Below, piece by piece: positions 1 through 11,256 of a DNA stretch of 64,000 nucleotides. A program made the translations under genes and the position numbers. Within the stretch, counting starts at the first letter, position 1. Each line of letters begins with the position of its first letter. Source of the stretch: Hetaerina americana (lineage: Eukaryota; Arthropoda; Insecta; Odonata; Calopterygidae). Below the pieces are notes generated by a model. That model did not search any database and was not told the origin of the DNA. It worked only from the letters and a program-made list of their open reading frames with translations. Location of the stretch: contig JAKTNV010000005.1 in NCBI GenBank assembly GCA_022747635.1, positions 85,823,969 to 85,887,968 on the forward strand. The letters run 5' to 3'.

Positions 1-3000
1 GGAACCACCCACACCAAATGTATTTTTTGTATGTATTAATCCGTTCTCTTACAGGCAAAAAAGACACGGATCGACCCATGCGTCTGAAGAAAAAACAAGA
101 AAACCATTTGGAGAATGGACAACATCCTAAGGATCATGGATCTACGTCAATAAGAACAGTGGCGTGATAGGTTTAGATTTGGACCCTTAGGGTCGGAATG
201 CAACTCGATTAAGGTTAGGCGTGCATCCGCGATTAGTTTTAATTTTATCCTGTGTGCCTGGCTCTGAGAGAATAGAAATTCGACCTCCATGGCGTGGATT
301 GGTTTACGGCATGTGGCCGCTATTCCATTCCTTTGATGGATGGGCGAATTTTGATCTTTGGAAACACCCACACCAAATGTATTTTTTGTATGTATTAATC
401 CGTTCTCTTATAGGCAAAGAAGACACGGACCGACCAATGCGTCTGAGGAAGAAACAAGAAAACCATTTGGAGAATGGACACCATCCTAAGGATAATGGAT
501 CTACGTCAAGAATAACAGTGGCGTAATAGGTTTAGATTTGGATCCTTAGGGTCGGAATGCTACTCGATTAAGGTTAGGCGTGCATCCGCGATTAGTTTTA
601 ATTTTATCCTGTGTGTCTGGCTCTGAGAGATTAGAAATTCGACCTCCATGGCGTGGATTGGTTAAGGGCATGTGGCCGCTATTCATTCCTGTGATGGATG
701 GGCGAATTTCGATCTTTTGAACCACCCACACGGAGTGTATTGTTTGCATGTATCATTCCGTTCTCTTACAGGCCAAGAAGACACGGACCGACCAATGCGT
801 CTGAAGAAGAAATAAGAAAACCATTTGGAGAATGGACACCATCCTAAGGATCATGGATCTACGGCAATAAGAACAGTGGCGTGATAGGTTTAGATTTGGA
901 CCCTTAGGGTCGGAATGCAACTCGATTAAGGTTAGGCGTGCATCCGCGATTAGTTTTAATTTTATCCTGTGTGTCTGGCTCTGAGAGAATAGAAATTCGA
1001 CCTCCATGGCGTGGATTGGTTTACGGCATGTGGCCGCTATTCCATTCCTGTGATGGATGGGCGAATTTTGATCTTTGGAAACACCCACACCAAGTGTATT
1101 TTTTGCATGTTTTAATCCGTTTTCTTACGGGCAAAGAAGACACGGACCGACCAATGCGTCTGAGGAAGAAACAAGAAAACCATTTGGAGAATGGACACCA
1201 TCCTAAGGATAATGGATCTATGTCAAGAATAACAGTGGCGTAATAGGTTTAGATTTGGACCCTTAGGGTCGGAATGCAACTCGATTAAGGTTAGGCGTGC
1301 ATCCGCGATTAGTTTTAATTTTATCCTGTGTGTCTGGCTCTGAGAAATTACAAATTCGACCTCCATGGCGTGGATTGGTTTACGGCATGTGGCCGCTCTG
1401 CCATTCCTGTGATGGATGGGCGAATTTTGATCTTTGGAACCACCCACACCAAATGTATTTTTTGTATGTATTAATCCGTTCTCTTACAGGCAAAGAAGAC
1501 ACGGACCGACCAATGCGTCTGAAGAAGAAACAAGAAAACCATTTGGAGAATGGACACCATCCTAAGGATAATGGATCTACGTCAATAAGAACAGTGGCGT
1601 GATAGGTTTAGATTTGGACCCTTAGGGTCGGAATGCAACTCGATTAAGGTTAGGCGTGCATCCGCGATTAGTTTTAATTTTATCCTGTGTGTCTGGCTCT
1701 GAGAGATTAGAAATTCGACCTCCAAGGCGTGGATTGGTTAAGGGCATGTGGCCGCTCTGCCATTCCTGTGATGGACGGGCGAATTTTGATCTTTGGAACC
1801 ACCCACACCAAATGTATTTTTTGTATGTATTAATCCGTTCTCTTACAGGCAAAAAAGACACGGATCGACCCATGCGTCTGAAGAAAAAACAAGAAAACCA
1901 TTTGGAGAATGGACAACATCCTAAGGATCATGGATCTACGTCAATAAGAACAGTGGCGTGATAGGTTTAGATTTGGACCCTTAGGGTCGGAATGCAACTC
2001 GATTAAGGTTAGGCGTGCATCCGCGATTAGTTTTAATTTTATCCTGTGTGTCTGGCTCTGAGAGATTACAAATTCGACCTCCATGGCGTGGATTGGTTTA
2101 CGGCATGTGGCCGCTCTGCCATTCCTGTGATGGATGGGCGAATTTTGATCTTTGGAACCACCCACACCAAATGTATTTTTTGTATGTATTAATCCGTTCT
2201 CTTACAGGCAAAGAAGACACGGACCGAGCAATGCGTCTGAAGAAGAAACAAGAAAACCATTTGGAGAATGGACACCATCCTAAGGATAATGGATCTACGT
2301 CAATAAGAACAGTGGCGTGATAGGTTTAGATTTGGACCCTTAGGGTCGGAATGCAACTCGATTAAGGTTAGGCGTGCATCCGCGATTAGTTTTAATTTTA
2401 TCCTTTGTGTCTGGCTCTGAGAGATTAGAAATTCGACCTCCATGGCGTTGATTGGTTTACGGCATGTGGCCGCTATTCCTTTCCTGTGATGGATGGGCGA
2501 ATTTTGATCTTGGGAACCACCCACACGGAGTGTATTTTTTGTATATATTAATCCGTTCTCTTACAGGCAAAAAAGACACGGATCGACCCATGCGTATGAA
2601 GAAAAAACAAGAAAACCATTTGGAGAATGGACACCAACCTAAGGATCATGGATCTACGTCAATAAGAACAGTGGCGTGATAGGTTTAGATTTGGACCCTT
2701 AGGGTCGGAATGCAACTCGATTAAGGTTAGGCGTGCATCCGCCATTAGTTTTAATTTTATCCTGTGTGTCTGGCTCTGAGAGATTAGAAATTCGACCTCC
2801 ATGGCGTGGATTGGTTTACGGCATGTGGCCGCTCTGCCATTCCTGTGATGGATGGGCGAATTTTGATCTTTGGAACAACCCGCACGGAGTGTATTTTTTG
2901 TATGTATTAATCCGTTCTCTTACAGGCAAAGAAGACACGGACCGAGCAATGCGTCTGAAGAAGAAACAAGAAAACCATTTGGAGAATGGACACCATCCTA

Positions 3001-3925
3001 AGGATAATGGATCTACGTCAATAAGAACAGTGGCGTGATAGGTTTAGATTTGGACCCTTAGGGTCGGAATGCAACTCGATTAAGGTTAGGCGTGCATCCG
3101 CGATTAGTTTTAATTTTATCCTTTGTGTCTGGCTCTGAGAGATTAGAAATTCGACCTCCATGGCGTTGATTGGTTTACGGCATGTGGCCGCTATTCCTTT
3201 CCTGTGATGGATGGGCGAATTTTGATCTTGGGAACCACCCACACGGAGTGTATTTTTTGTATATATTAATCCGTTCTCTTACAGGCAAAAAAGACACGGA
3301 TCGACCCATGCGTATGAAGAAAAAACAAGAAAACCATTTGGAGAATGGACAACATCCTAAGGATCATGGATCTACGTCAATAAGAACAGTGGCGTGATAG
3401 GTTTAGATTTGGACCCTTAGGGTCGGAATGCAACTCGATTAAGGTTAGGCGTGCATCCGCCATTAGTTTTAATTTTATCCTGTGTGTCTGGCTCTGAGAG
3501 ATTAGAAATTCGACCTCCATGGCGTGGATTGGTTTACGGCATGTGGCCGCTCTGCCATTCCTGTGATGGATGGGCGAATTTTGATCTTTGGAACCACCCA
3601 CACCAAATGTATTTTTTGTATGTATTAATCCGTTCTCTTACAGGCCAAGAAGACACGGACCGACCAATGCGTCTGAAGAAGAAACAAGAAAACCATTTGG
3701 AGAATGGACACCATCCTAAGGATCATGGATCTACGGCAATAAGAACAGTGGCGTGATAGGTTTAGATTTGGACCCTTAGGGTCGGAATGCAACTCGATTA
3801 AGGTTAGGCGTGCATCCGCGATTAGTTTTAATTTCATCCATTTGATCTTTGGAACCATCCTCACCAAGTGTATTGTTTGAATGTATTAATGCCTTGTCTT
3901 TCAGGCAAAGAAGACATGGACCAAC
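1..3925. repeat. Tandem array of a 359-bp satellite-like unit
   Basis: The same unit repeats head to tail. Landmark positions are 221, 580, 938, 1297, 1656, 2015, 2374, 2733, 3092, 3451 and 3810, so the period is 359 bp (one unit is 358 because of a single deleted base near 686). There are ten full units, a partial one on the left that runs off the window, and a final one missing about 115 bp near 3840. Units are nearly identical. Each carries short ORFs on both strands (about 101 codons plus, 74 minus), but 359 is not a multiple of three and every plus ORF closes inside its unit, so I do not call them genes. Each unit holds a pyrimidine-rich stretch ending in cag that looks like a 3' splice site. 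Confidence 0.95.
2374..3809. repeat. 718-bp higher-order dimer within the 359-bp array
   Basis: Units 2374-2732 and 3092-3450 share private variants: tcctttgtgt, gcgttgattgg, attcctttcctg, tatatatta and cgtatgaag. Units 2733-3091 and 3451-3809 share catccgccattag. The block 2374-3091 is therefore duplicated as a two-unit module at 3092-3809, which suggests recent unequal exchange or replication slippage of dimers rather than monomers. Confidence 0.8.
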
Positions 3926-3982
3926 CAAAACGTCTAAGGGAGAAAGAAGAAAAGGGAGCGTCACTCTCTTATGCCAATTTAT
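3905..3982 (+). ncRNA. Exon-like block at the array edge
   Basis: A pyrimidine-rich tract ending cttgtctttcag precedes this 78-nt block, and gtgagtatt follows it, making a plausible exon. Its start (gcaaagaagacatggacc) matches the part of the 359-bp unit that follows the splice-like cag. Two frames are open across it, but the related block at 4810 is not open, so it is treated as non-coding. There is no transcript evidence. Confidence 0.35.
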
Positions 3983-4404
3983 GTGAGTATTATATTTTTA
4001 GCGGTGCTCTATTTATCGTTTTGTTACTGGATGCAGAGCAAGACGATTTTAATTTTTCCATTATCTTTTCTTTTGTTCCAATTTTATGTATTTTTTAAAT
4101 TGTTCTATTTGGTTAATATAAGTACCTCATGTTATCTATTCATATATGTTTTACTTTTTTTATGTACAATGTTTTGCTCAGTATTTGTTAACTTTCATAT
4201 CATATTCTCCTTCTATTATATGAGTAAAAATCTCGAGATATTTAATTTACTTTCCTTTTTATGGTTGTAGATTAATCCCATAGTTCATTCGGGTACATTT
4301 TTAAATTATATATTTTTTAATTTGAAATACTATATATGAAATTCGCTTAACTTGCTAAGTTTGATACGATGTTGTAAGTTAATTGTAACCACGGTTTTAG
4401 GATA

Positions 4405-4473
4405 TTATGGGAAGAGGCTACCCCAGAATCTTAGAATATATAATTTATCTGCTGGGGTTGATTCTTCCCATAA
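4405..4473. mobile_element. Minimal MITE copy (TTATGGGAAGA ends)
   Basis: A 69-bp palindromic element with ends TTATGGGAAGA and TCTTCCCATAA, flanked on both sides by TA. Inside lie acccc and ggggt arms. The termini match the larger elements at 21491-21929 and 46097-46669, so this is a near solo inverted-repeat relic of that family. TA duplication and short TIRs suggest Tc1/mariner-type mobilisation. Confidence 0.7.
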
Positions 4474-4809
4474 TATTTTGTTTGAGTGTATTTTGATATC
4501 ATTTTACTTTGCTTTAAGTAAAAATTTTCCATATTCCAAAATTAATTCTGGCTCTTAACATCGGAAAAATGGATTATGACGCATTAAAATCAATTCCGAG
4601 AACGGTTAATCGTATTTCCATGATTTTATTAAAAATTTTTTAATGTGTAATTGCGTACCTATTGGAATGATTCTTGTTCCTCTCTCGCGGTTTATTGGAG
4701 TTGGGCCTACTGTCCTTGTCCTAAAGCTGTGACTTTTAAGCTTGTTTCGATCTTCTGAACCGCATAAATTCAGTTAATTTAATTCACGTCATTATCCGCT
4801 GTATTACAG

Positions 4810-5020
4810 TCAGCGAGACATGGACCAACCAAGATGACGAATGAAGATTGTAGGAACACGCAATCATCTGGAATGGACCTAAGCAAAGAAGCAAAGCGGA
4901 TACAAGTTTAGAAATTAGACAATTAGGATGGATGTTCGTCAGTCAGCAAGACGGGGACTGCAGAGGACTTCATATGGAGAAAGAAGAATTAAGGGACTCG
5001 CTTCCATCACGCTACACTGT
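4810..5020 (+). ncRNA. Second exon-like block, paralogous to 3905-3982
   Basis: Bounded by tattacag and gtgagtactt. It shares gagacatggaccaaccaa near its start and gagaaagaagaa followed by aaggga near its end with the block at 3905-3982, so the two look like diverged copies of one exon. Stop codons interrupt the frame matching the first block. With 3905-3982 and the block from 5745 it may form a spliced non-coding RNA. Confidence 0.3.
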
Positions 5021-5744
5021 GTGAGTACTTAGACAATGTTTTGCTATTCATTGCAGGCTGCTAGTCTTTAATTTTTAGCAACCTGTTATTATATAATATT
5101 AAACGAAAGCAATTTCTACCAATTTATTTATGTGATTTTTATCAATACTAAAAAAATTGTAGAATATATAATTTACCAAGCCATTTTTATTTTTAGAGTT
5201 CACACGCATAGTTACTTCTTTGAATGTATTTCTATGAAACAATCGTAAATTTCTCCATCAGTAAAACTAAACATTTTTTTATTCATTAAGTCTGAATTAT
5301 TCTTGATTCAAGAGGAATTTAGAATTAAACATCTGGACCGAGCAATGGCCATTTTTCAGCATTTTTTGCAGTCTTAGGAATCACCGGAAGCAGGAAACGC
5401 AATTTCAGTTTCTCCACCTCTCTTTAAGTGCAAATATCCAACAGCTTCTCTATATTTAATTGTGAATGATTTCGATACTGAACATCATGAACTATTTTTG
5501 TGAGCGTATCTGAAGTAGAAATGTCGTTGTTAACATAGATGCGTCATGCCATTATACTACGAAGACTAAATAGAAATCGTTGAAATGAGGAATTAATATT
5601 TGAAAAATATGCGGCAAATATAGAAACTACTTCTTCGGGCCTCATGGTGGTTCATGGGAAATACTCATTTGGGCTTTCAATGTGCGGGAAGAAATTATGT
5701 GGCAGTGTGACTCAGTATTAACTATAGTTATGACGTCATTTTAG

Positions 5745-6400
5745 GCGGTGCGCACCGAGGATACGAGCCCTCCATGGATGCGGTGAAGAGGAGCCTAAGA
5801 AGATTTTGTATTCACTTTTGCATAATGTAAATTATATTTTGTGTATGATTCAAATGTAAAAGATTTATGCATAATGAATGTAAATATGACCACTACCATT
5901 CACTCAGACAATCACATTTTAAGACACTCGCCATCACCTCATTATAAATACTCGTAGGATACACATTGTGTGCTTGGTTGAGTGTATTTAGGAGTGTGTG
6001 TGTACGTGTGTGAATGTATTTAGTAGCAAACTAACGGGGTGAATATTGGGTTTGGTAGACCTAACCAGTAGCCTTAATATTTGTACTTGTTATAACCATG
6101 CAGTGTGAATGTGTATAGTTTGAATGGTACTTAATGCGTATGAGCCACTATCAAAACACTGCGAAATCACAAACATGTCACCTGTGTAATTTTAGTATAA
6201 GGTTTTTAAAAGATGTGATGATGGTCAACAATTATCCTTTGTATGTACATTTGAATTGAATTAAATTGTGTTGATGTAATTTGAATTGTACTATAAGGCG
6301 GTCTGTGAATGTTTTTTGGGTTTCCCTTCACTGTGGGCGAATGCCAGGCCAAAGTCCACTCTCGTTAGAAAAAATAAAGTAAACATTGGAAAACAATTGT
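5745..6400 (+). ncRNA. Possible terminal exon of a non-coding transcript
   Basis: It starts after gacgtcattttag with a locally GC-richer stretch (gcggtgcgcaccgagg) and contains a canonical AATAAA at 6373-6378. No ORF of note and no recognised RNA fold. Called only because it lies in line with the two exon-like blocks upstream. Confidence 0.25.
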
Positions 6401-8220
6401 CTTTTATTAAAGTCCTATGCTTTTCCTTGAACTTTTTTTAAAAGACTTTAACTTGGATGAATTTTAAATAATGTATGCCGAAAAGTGTTTGAAGTAAAGT
6501 TTGAAAATAAAAAAAATTAACTTGATGCAGATTATATTTTTTGAATTGATATCTTATTCCTCCAATGGAAACAAAAGAAAGGTAAATAAAATTCAAATCG
6601 GCAATGGGCCCAACAAATGCTCAAGCAAGTGAAAAAGAATGTAACGGCGTCAACATTGAAGTGCTCAGCACATGTTTATATCAGAGCAATTAATGGATAG
6701 GAAGCCATATCTTATTTTAATTTTATTATTTAATTATTTTCAAGTCACATACCCGTAGATCAAACGGAACATCGTACCCTATAACTCGAATGTTTTGGAG
6801 ACTCGGAGAGACATATATCATGGGTGCCAATGTGCCATGCAATAATACTTCCTAATTGTCTGATCCGCAAACTGCCTTTCCTCTTGATTTAATTCCTTGA
6901 TTGGATTGATTTGGCCCAGGAGTAAGCAGTACCACTGATGATGAAAATGAAGGATTAAGGCATGCAAGTCAGTGAAAAAATACATTCAGAGATCTTAAAA
7001 TACTTTTTTTTCAGATTTGGAGGTTTATATTTTCCGGCCATGTTAAACTTTAGCCAACCTCAAAATGTCTGTGTCATCATTGATAAATAAGTCAATGTTA
7101 AATGAATTTATGTAAAAACTATTCAGTCAATACTAAACTAATAACAATGTGGTTGTAAATATTTAGCAGTTAATGAGTATTTCCTCATTGATTTCCCATA
7201 GCCGTTATGGTGAATTTGCCTATATTCAGGGTGATTACTGGAAGAATTCGGAGAAAGGAAGCGAAACACATCTTGGAGAGGAGGTCGTCGTGCCTTAAAA
7301 AAGAAGGAAACGGATTTGATTCAAATAATTCTAGTGTGGCATCGACATTTTTAAACCCATAAACGCATTTTTATTGATTGGAAAAAAATTTGGGACTCTT
7401 GAATAAATGGTAGAGTAACCCATTTTTTCTATCCTAATGTTAAGGCATGCTTGGAAGTAACATTTGATATGAGTAAGAAACTTGTAGAAATCCTAAAAGG
7501 ATATGTAAACTTAGGAGCCTTCTTCAAAAGGAGAATTAAAGTAATAGAAAATGCAGCTGTCAAACCAGCAAGAATACTGTCCATCAAAGAATTCTCCACT
7601 GCCCCAACTACGAGGAAGAGAGAACGCCATAGGAGGAAATTCTAAGGAGGACCATCATTACTCCTGCAGACGTTGAAAAGCTGATTTAACAAACCAAACA
7701 TAAATAGAAGCATTAATCGAAGAGTATATTTAGGCCATCATAATGAAGGCTGATGTAACGAGAAAAAGAAGGAAATAGTCATTGAAGAGACATTTGTAAA
7801 CATCACTAAATGGAAATAATTAACATATCTAACCTTGAATTAAATTAATTAAAAAGTGTGTGGAAGTGCTAAGTATTTTTTTCACTTTCTTTCACCCTCA
7901 CCATGAAAGAATTCCACAAAGTTAAGCCTGAAACTGTTAGCTTTGCTCTAGAATATTGATAAATTTCATAACATCATATTTCAACGCATTGCATTACTGT
8001 ATTCTTGTATTGTTTATGATATTTATTTATTGTATTATTTCATTGTATTATTTTGTTCTTTTGTTGGATTCAACACTGTCCATTAGATGGTACCATTAGG
8101 TCTCAATTCCGCCTTTCACACAATTTACCTCAATGATAAAGAAAACTACACCTACATCTGAAGGATGATTTGATAGTTAAGGGCAGATATAACCTATGCT
8201 AAGTCCTAGTAGGAGTAGCA
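6401..8220. other. AT-rich stretch without a recognisable gene
   Basis: Only short ORFs occur. One of 64 codons at 7451-7645 begins with TTG and resembles nothing I know. A block at 7230-7300 could be an exon (after tatattcag) but has no support. No TIR or tRNA-like box was seen. Confidence 0.5.
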
Positions 8221-8224
8221 GTTT

Positions 8225-8475
8225 AATTTTTTTGGTGCCCCTCAATGACTGAGATGGTAATTTGCAGCCAAGTCCTATGCCATGTAAAATTAAAAATTTG
8301 CAGGGTGATCAAGGAGGGTCGGTTCCTATCCCTATACCTCCAGTAATTGCCTTGTAAGATATGGAAACCGAAAAATCACCCAGCCAACAACCCCATCCTA
8401 AGTAAACAGGGATTGAAACCATTGTCATTAGGCCATATGTCATTAGTTCAATGCTCAACTCACTTGACTACCACA
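8225..8475 (-). mobile_element. Probable decayed tRNA-derived SINE
   Basis: On the minus strand a box-A-like tagtcaagtgagttgagca is followed by a box-B-like ggtttcaatccc at tRNA spacing, then a body with no coding potential. Strongly diverged, so the family is uncertain. Confidence 0.35.
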
Positions 8476-9035
8476 TCCCGTACATTTTATTTAATTCATA
8501 ATGCATAAATTGCCAATCTACAAGATTCCATCAATTCCCATCTTGGCATATTACATTCTAGGACCAACATTTCAAGAGTGTAACCACTGGAATGTGCTTA
8601 CATTCACTGTCAACTATCCCTTTCCAGTGCAAGATTTTTGGGGTGGAAGGGCAATTCATCCAGTCTCTTCCTTTGGCCACAGCTCCTTCTAATCCAATCC
8701 AGTGTCACCAAGTGAAATTTCTTCTCTCTCCTCGAGTTAACTTCCATCAGTTTGTTAATGTTGGGGGAGGAGCTGAAGTAGAATCGACAAATGCCAATGA
8801 TTAGTTTGCATTGGCTGTAAAAATCTCATAAATCTTAAACCTCCACAATCATAAAATTTAGGCCTCACCCACACAACTACTTTTAAAATTAATGTTCAAT
8901 ATAGCAAAATAACTATCCCAATGAGTGAAAAAAATCAAAAATATAGGATTTCTATTCCAAAATTTGAATCACTAGTGCAGTAAATGGCAACAGCACAAAA
9001 ACCTTGGGAAACATGTCAATTGGTAATGGAATGAA

Positions 9036-9240
9036 GAGTGATCAGGGATCAAGATAGTGCAGCGGCTAACGTACTGGCTTCCCACCCAGAGGGCCTGAGT
9101 TTGAATCGTGGAGATGGCAGATTACAGTACAGTACTAATGCTACGAATGGTGATGACGAAAAACGCAAAAGGGGTGACAACGACTGCAAAAAACTAGATT
9201 ATTAGATTACCTTCAGCTCAGTCCACTCAACAGTGGCATG
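9036..9240 (+). mobile_element. SINE, related to the copy at 57262
   Basis: gatcaagatagtgcagcgg, tactggcttcc and a degenerate box B (gagtttgaatcgtgg) match the order and spacing in the better preserved SINE at 57262-57560. The 3' half is diverged. Confidence 0.6.
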
Positions 9241-9299
9241 TAAAATGATAAGTGAATCTGGAATAACAGTAAATGGTATACACAGCCATTATACAGTAA

Positions 9300-9400
9300 A
9301 AACTCTGTCTAACAAACATACATATCACAAGAATCTCAATATAATGAACTCATCGTTGTCTTCGTTAGTTGGGTTATTTGTTAAGGAGATTAAGAGAATG
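9300..9400. mobile_element. Possible pogo/Tigger end relic
   Basis: The stretch cagtaaaaactctgtctaac resembles the terminal repeats of pogo/Tigger elements (a cagt start followed by an aa-rich region and ctc/cttg). Degenerate, with no transposase next to it. Confidence 0.25.
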
Positions 9401-9429
9401 GAGGAAGGGTAGAGCATTGTATTTACCCT

Positions 9430-9840
9430 GCCTCTGTGGATATTTATGATATTCACGCCCTACTTCAAGATGCTAGCAATTTTGTCTCCATTGTCCAACC
9501 TACTTATGAGATCTATGACGGATAAATTATCATTTTTTCCTACCAATCCACTGAGCTGATTAAAATAAGAGGGCACTAGGCAGTGCGGGGAAGGAGAGAT
9601 TGTTGTTGGGAGAAATCCAAAGGAGGCAAGAAATCTGGATGCAGAGCATTTTGATTGGTGATGGATTGAAAACCTTGATTGAGGAGGGCATGTTAGGCAA
9701 ATGAGGTAGGGGTAGGAATATGATGGGCCTATTGAACAGAATGAAGGGAAGAAAAAGTTGTGCCACATTGAATAGTACATAGTGTAGGTCATCAGGCTGT
9801 TTCTTTTGTTATGCAAGACTAAGAAATGTACGACTGCACA
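9430..9840 (+). mobile_element. LINE fragment, C-terminal end of reverse transcriptase ORF
   Basis: Broken plus-strand frames read like the tail of an APE-type LINE ORF: an IQRRQEIW...ILIGDGLK segment, then EEGM and GRGRNMMG, the basic motif that follows the RT domain in this family. It matches the fragments at 28620-28990, 33230-36380 and 53600-53990 (all minus). Stops and frameshifts make it inactive. Confidence 0.7.
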
Positions 9841-10155
9841 GGCTGTCCATCCAAAAATCAACCTTAAAATTGAAAACTACCAAATAGATGCTTCATACTG
9901 GCTTTTTGATCTTTTCTTACAGAAACATATCGATTATGATTTAATTATTTTTCACTGCGGCTATGCCAAATAATAAAATAATGCCTTAATAGAGAAAAAC
10001 AACGACAAAGATAGGGAAGAAATTTGAATTGATGCACACCAAAATGATCAATTTTTGTGGCTGCAAAAAACATTCGTTGTCTCAGGCGTGACTTCATGGA
10101 ATCGACTTAACATAATGAAAGGAGAAACTTTGTAATTCCACATAGATTTATTCGA

Positions 10156-10198
10156 CGGACGACCTAGGTTTCGACGTGGCACGTCATCATCAGGTACA
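10156..10198 (-). ncRNA. Hammerhead ribozyme-like motif, left arm
   Basis: Mirror image of the motif at 10942-10984, read on the minus strand. Core CTGATGA occupies 10187-10193, GAAA 10169-10172, and the cleavage C is opposite 10161. Opposed copies mean a transcript in either direction through the insertion contains one sense ribozyme core. Confidence 0.8.
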
Positions 10199-10941
10199 TT
10201 TTGTAAAGAAGACAGAGAATATATAGTCACACAAATTGGGGGGGGTGGGTTGGGGGGGGGGGGAAGGCGAGAAGAGAGACAACTCCCCGGTCTGAGGTGA
10301 GGGTTAGGGGGTGGAAGAGGGGAAAAACCCAGGGGGGGGGGGGTTGGCCCGGAGGTGGTTAAGGGGGTTGAGAGCAAGGGGCTAGGAGAAAGGAAAGGAT
10401 TAGGAACTCCGTAAACTCAGGAAGGGGGAGGTGGTGAAGGGGACGCGTGGATCAGGAGGGAGAGGGGAAACCCAGAATATACGTAAAAACGCTGTATTAA
10501 GAGCCGGTAGGGGAGGAGGTAAGGTAGGTGGGGTGTCATTAGGTGTGGAAGGAAGGAAGGTCTAGAAGGGGGGAGTGGGACCTTCCTTCCTTCCACACCT
10601 AATGACACCCCACCTACCTTACCTCCTCCCCTACCGGCTCTTAATACAGCGTTTTTACGTATATTCTGGGTTTCCCCTCTCCCTCCTGATCCACGCGTCC
10701 CCTTCACCACCTCCCCCTTCCTGAGTTTACGGAGTTCCTAATCCTTTCCTTTCTCCTAGCCCCTTGCTCTCAACCCCCTTAACCACCTCCGGGCCAACCC
10801 CCCCCCCTGGGTTTTTCCCCTCTTCCACCCCCTAACCCTCACCTCAGACCGGGGAGTTGTCTCTCTTCTCGCCTTCCCCCCCCCCCCCAACCCACCCCCC
10901 CCAATTTGTGTGACTATATATTCTCTGTCTTCTTTACAAAA

Positions 10942-10984
10942 TGTACCTGATGATGACGTGCCACGTCGAAACCTAGGTCGTCCG
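10942..10984 (+). ncRNA. Hammerhead ribozyme-like motif, right arm
   Basis: CTGATGA at 10947-10953 is followed by a hairpin GACGT-GCC-ACGTC (stem II), then GAAA at 10968-10971, a two-base-pair stem III closed by CTAG, and GTC with the expected cleavage after C10979. Stem I can form C-G, A-U, a mismatch, G-C and U-G from bases either side. The tiny stem III with a tetraloop is the form described for hammerheads in Penelope-like elements. All core bases are present. Activity is inferred. Confidence 0.8.
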
Positions 10985-11122
10985 TCGAATAAATCTATGT
11001 GGAATTACAAAGTTTCTCCTTTCATTATGCAAAAAACATATTAACCCAGGAGTTAATGTAAACTATGAGTAAGAAAAAAAATGAAGCCCAGATTCCAAAA
11101 TAAGAAATCATTGATTACTTAC

Positions 11123-11256
11123 CTGGACTCCACGATGACATGTGAAACTAAGTCATTCAAATCATCAGAAACAATCCCTGAGTGTATTCTGAAGTTTGAC
11201 CTCTCAATGAAGAAAGCTAAAAGAGAGGAGTCTACTAGTGGTTCTTCTTCTGATTC
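11123..11256 (-). CDS. LIG4 exon 16, BRCT2 (last exon found)
   Basis: Acceptor ttccattag, donor gtaagt. Encodes [17 protein letters not shown] and LVSHVIVES, the BRCT2 segment ending in the conserved VSHVI. A good donor shows at least one more exon is expected, yet none of the expected size and sequence was recognised in 1-11122. Confidence 0.85.

Larger units (their letters stand above)
10074..11027. mobile_element. Foldback insertion with ~450-bp inverted arms
   Basis: Arms 10111-10560 and 10581-11029 are reverse complements of each other, nearly perfect by eye including G/C homopolymer runs, with a ~20-bp spacer at 10561-10580. The insertion is bracketed by TGCAAAAAACAT at 10062-10073 and 11028-11039, a 12-bp target-site duplication that points to target-primed retrotransposition rather than DNA transposition. 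A unique 37-bp piece (10074-10110) lies only on the left. Near the outer part of each arm is a hammerhead-ribozyme-like motif, listed separately. The arms have no convincing ORF. Its nature is uncertain: an inverted dimer of a Penelope-like element terminal repeat or of a retrozyme-like element fits best. It lies about 95 bp past the last LIG4 exon found. Confidence 0.85.

Noticed and set aside
221..3756. Family of 101-codon proteins in the tandem array
   Set aside because: The frames recur because the DNA repeats. Unit length is not a multiple of three, both strands are equally open, and no Met start or known domain supports coding.
1..3925. Relation to the Drosophila 359-bp X satellite
   Set aside because: Only the unit length agrees; the sequence here is not the AT-rich 1.688 type as far as I can judge, so the equal length is treated as chance.
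1..3925. CRISPR array
   Set aside because: Units are long and almost wholly identical with no variable spacers, in a eukaryotic context.
7451..7645. 64-codon ORF
   Set aside because: TTG start, no similarity, no splice or promoter context.
9460..9861. 133-codon minus-strand ORF
   Set aside because: It is the antisense shadow of a LINE fragment read on the plus strand.
9950..9963. LIG4 last exon after gcatagccgcag encoding only SEK and a stop
   Set aside because: It would be in phase but far too short for the conserved end of BRCT2; probably chance.
10048..10710. Proline-rich ORFs in the palindrome
   Set aside because: They come from G/C homopolymer runs and mirror each other across the arms.
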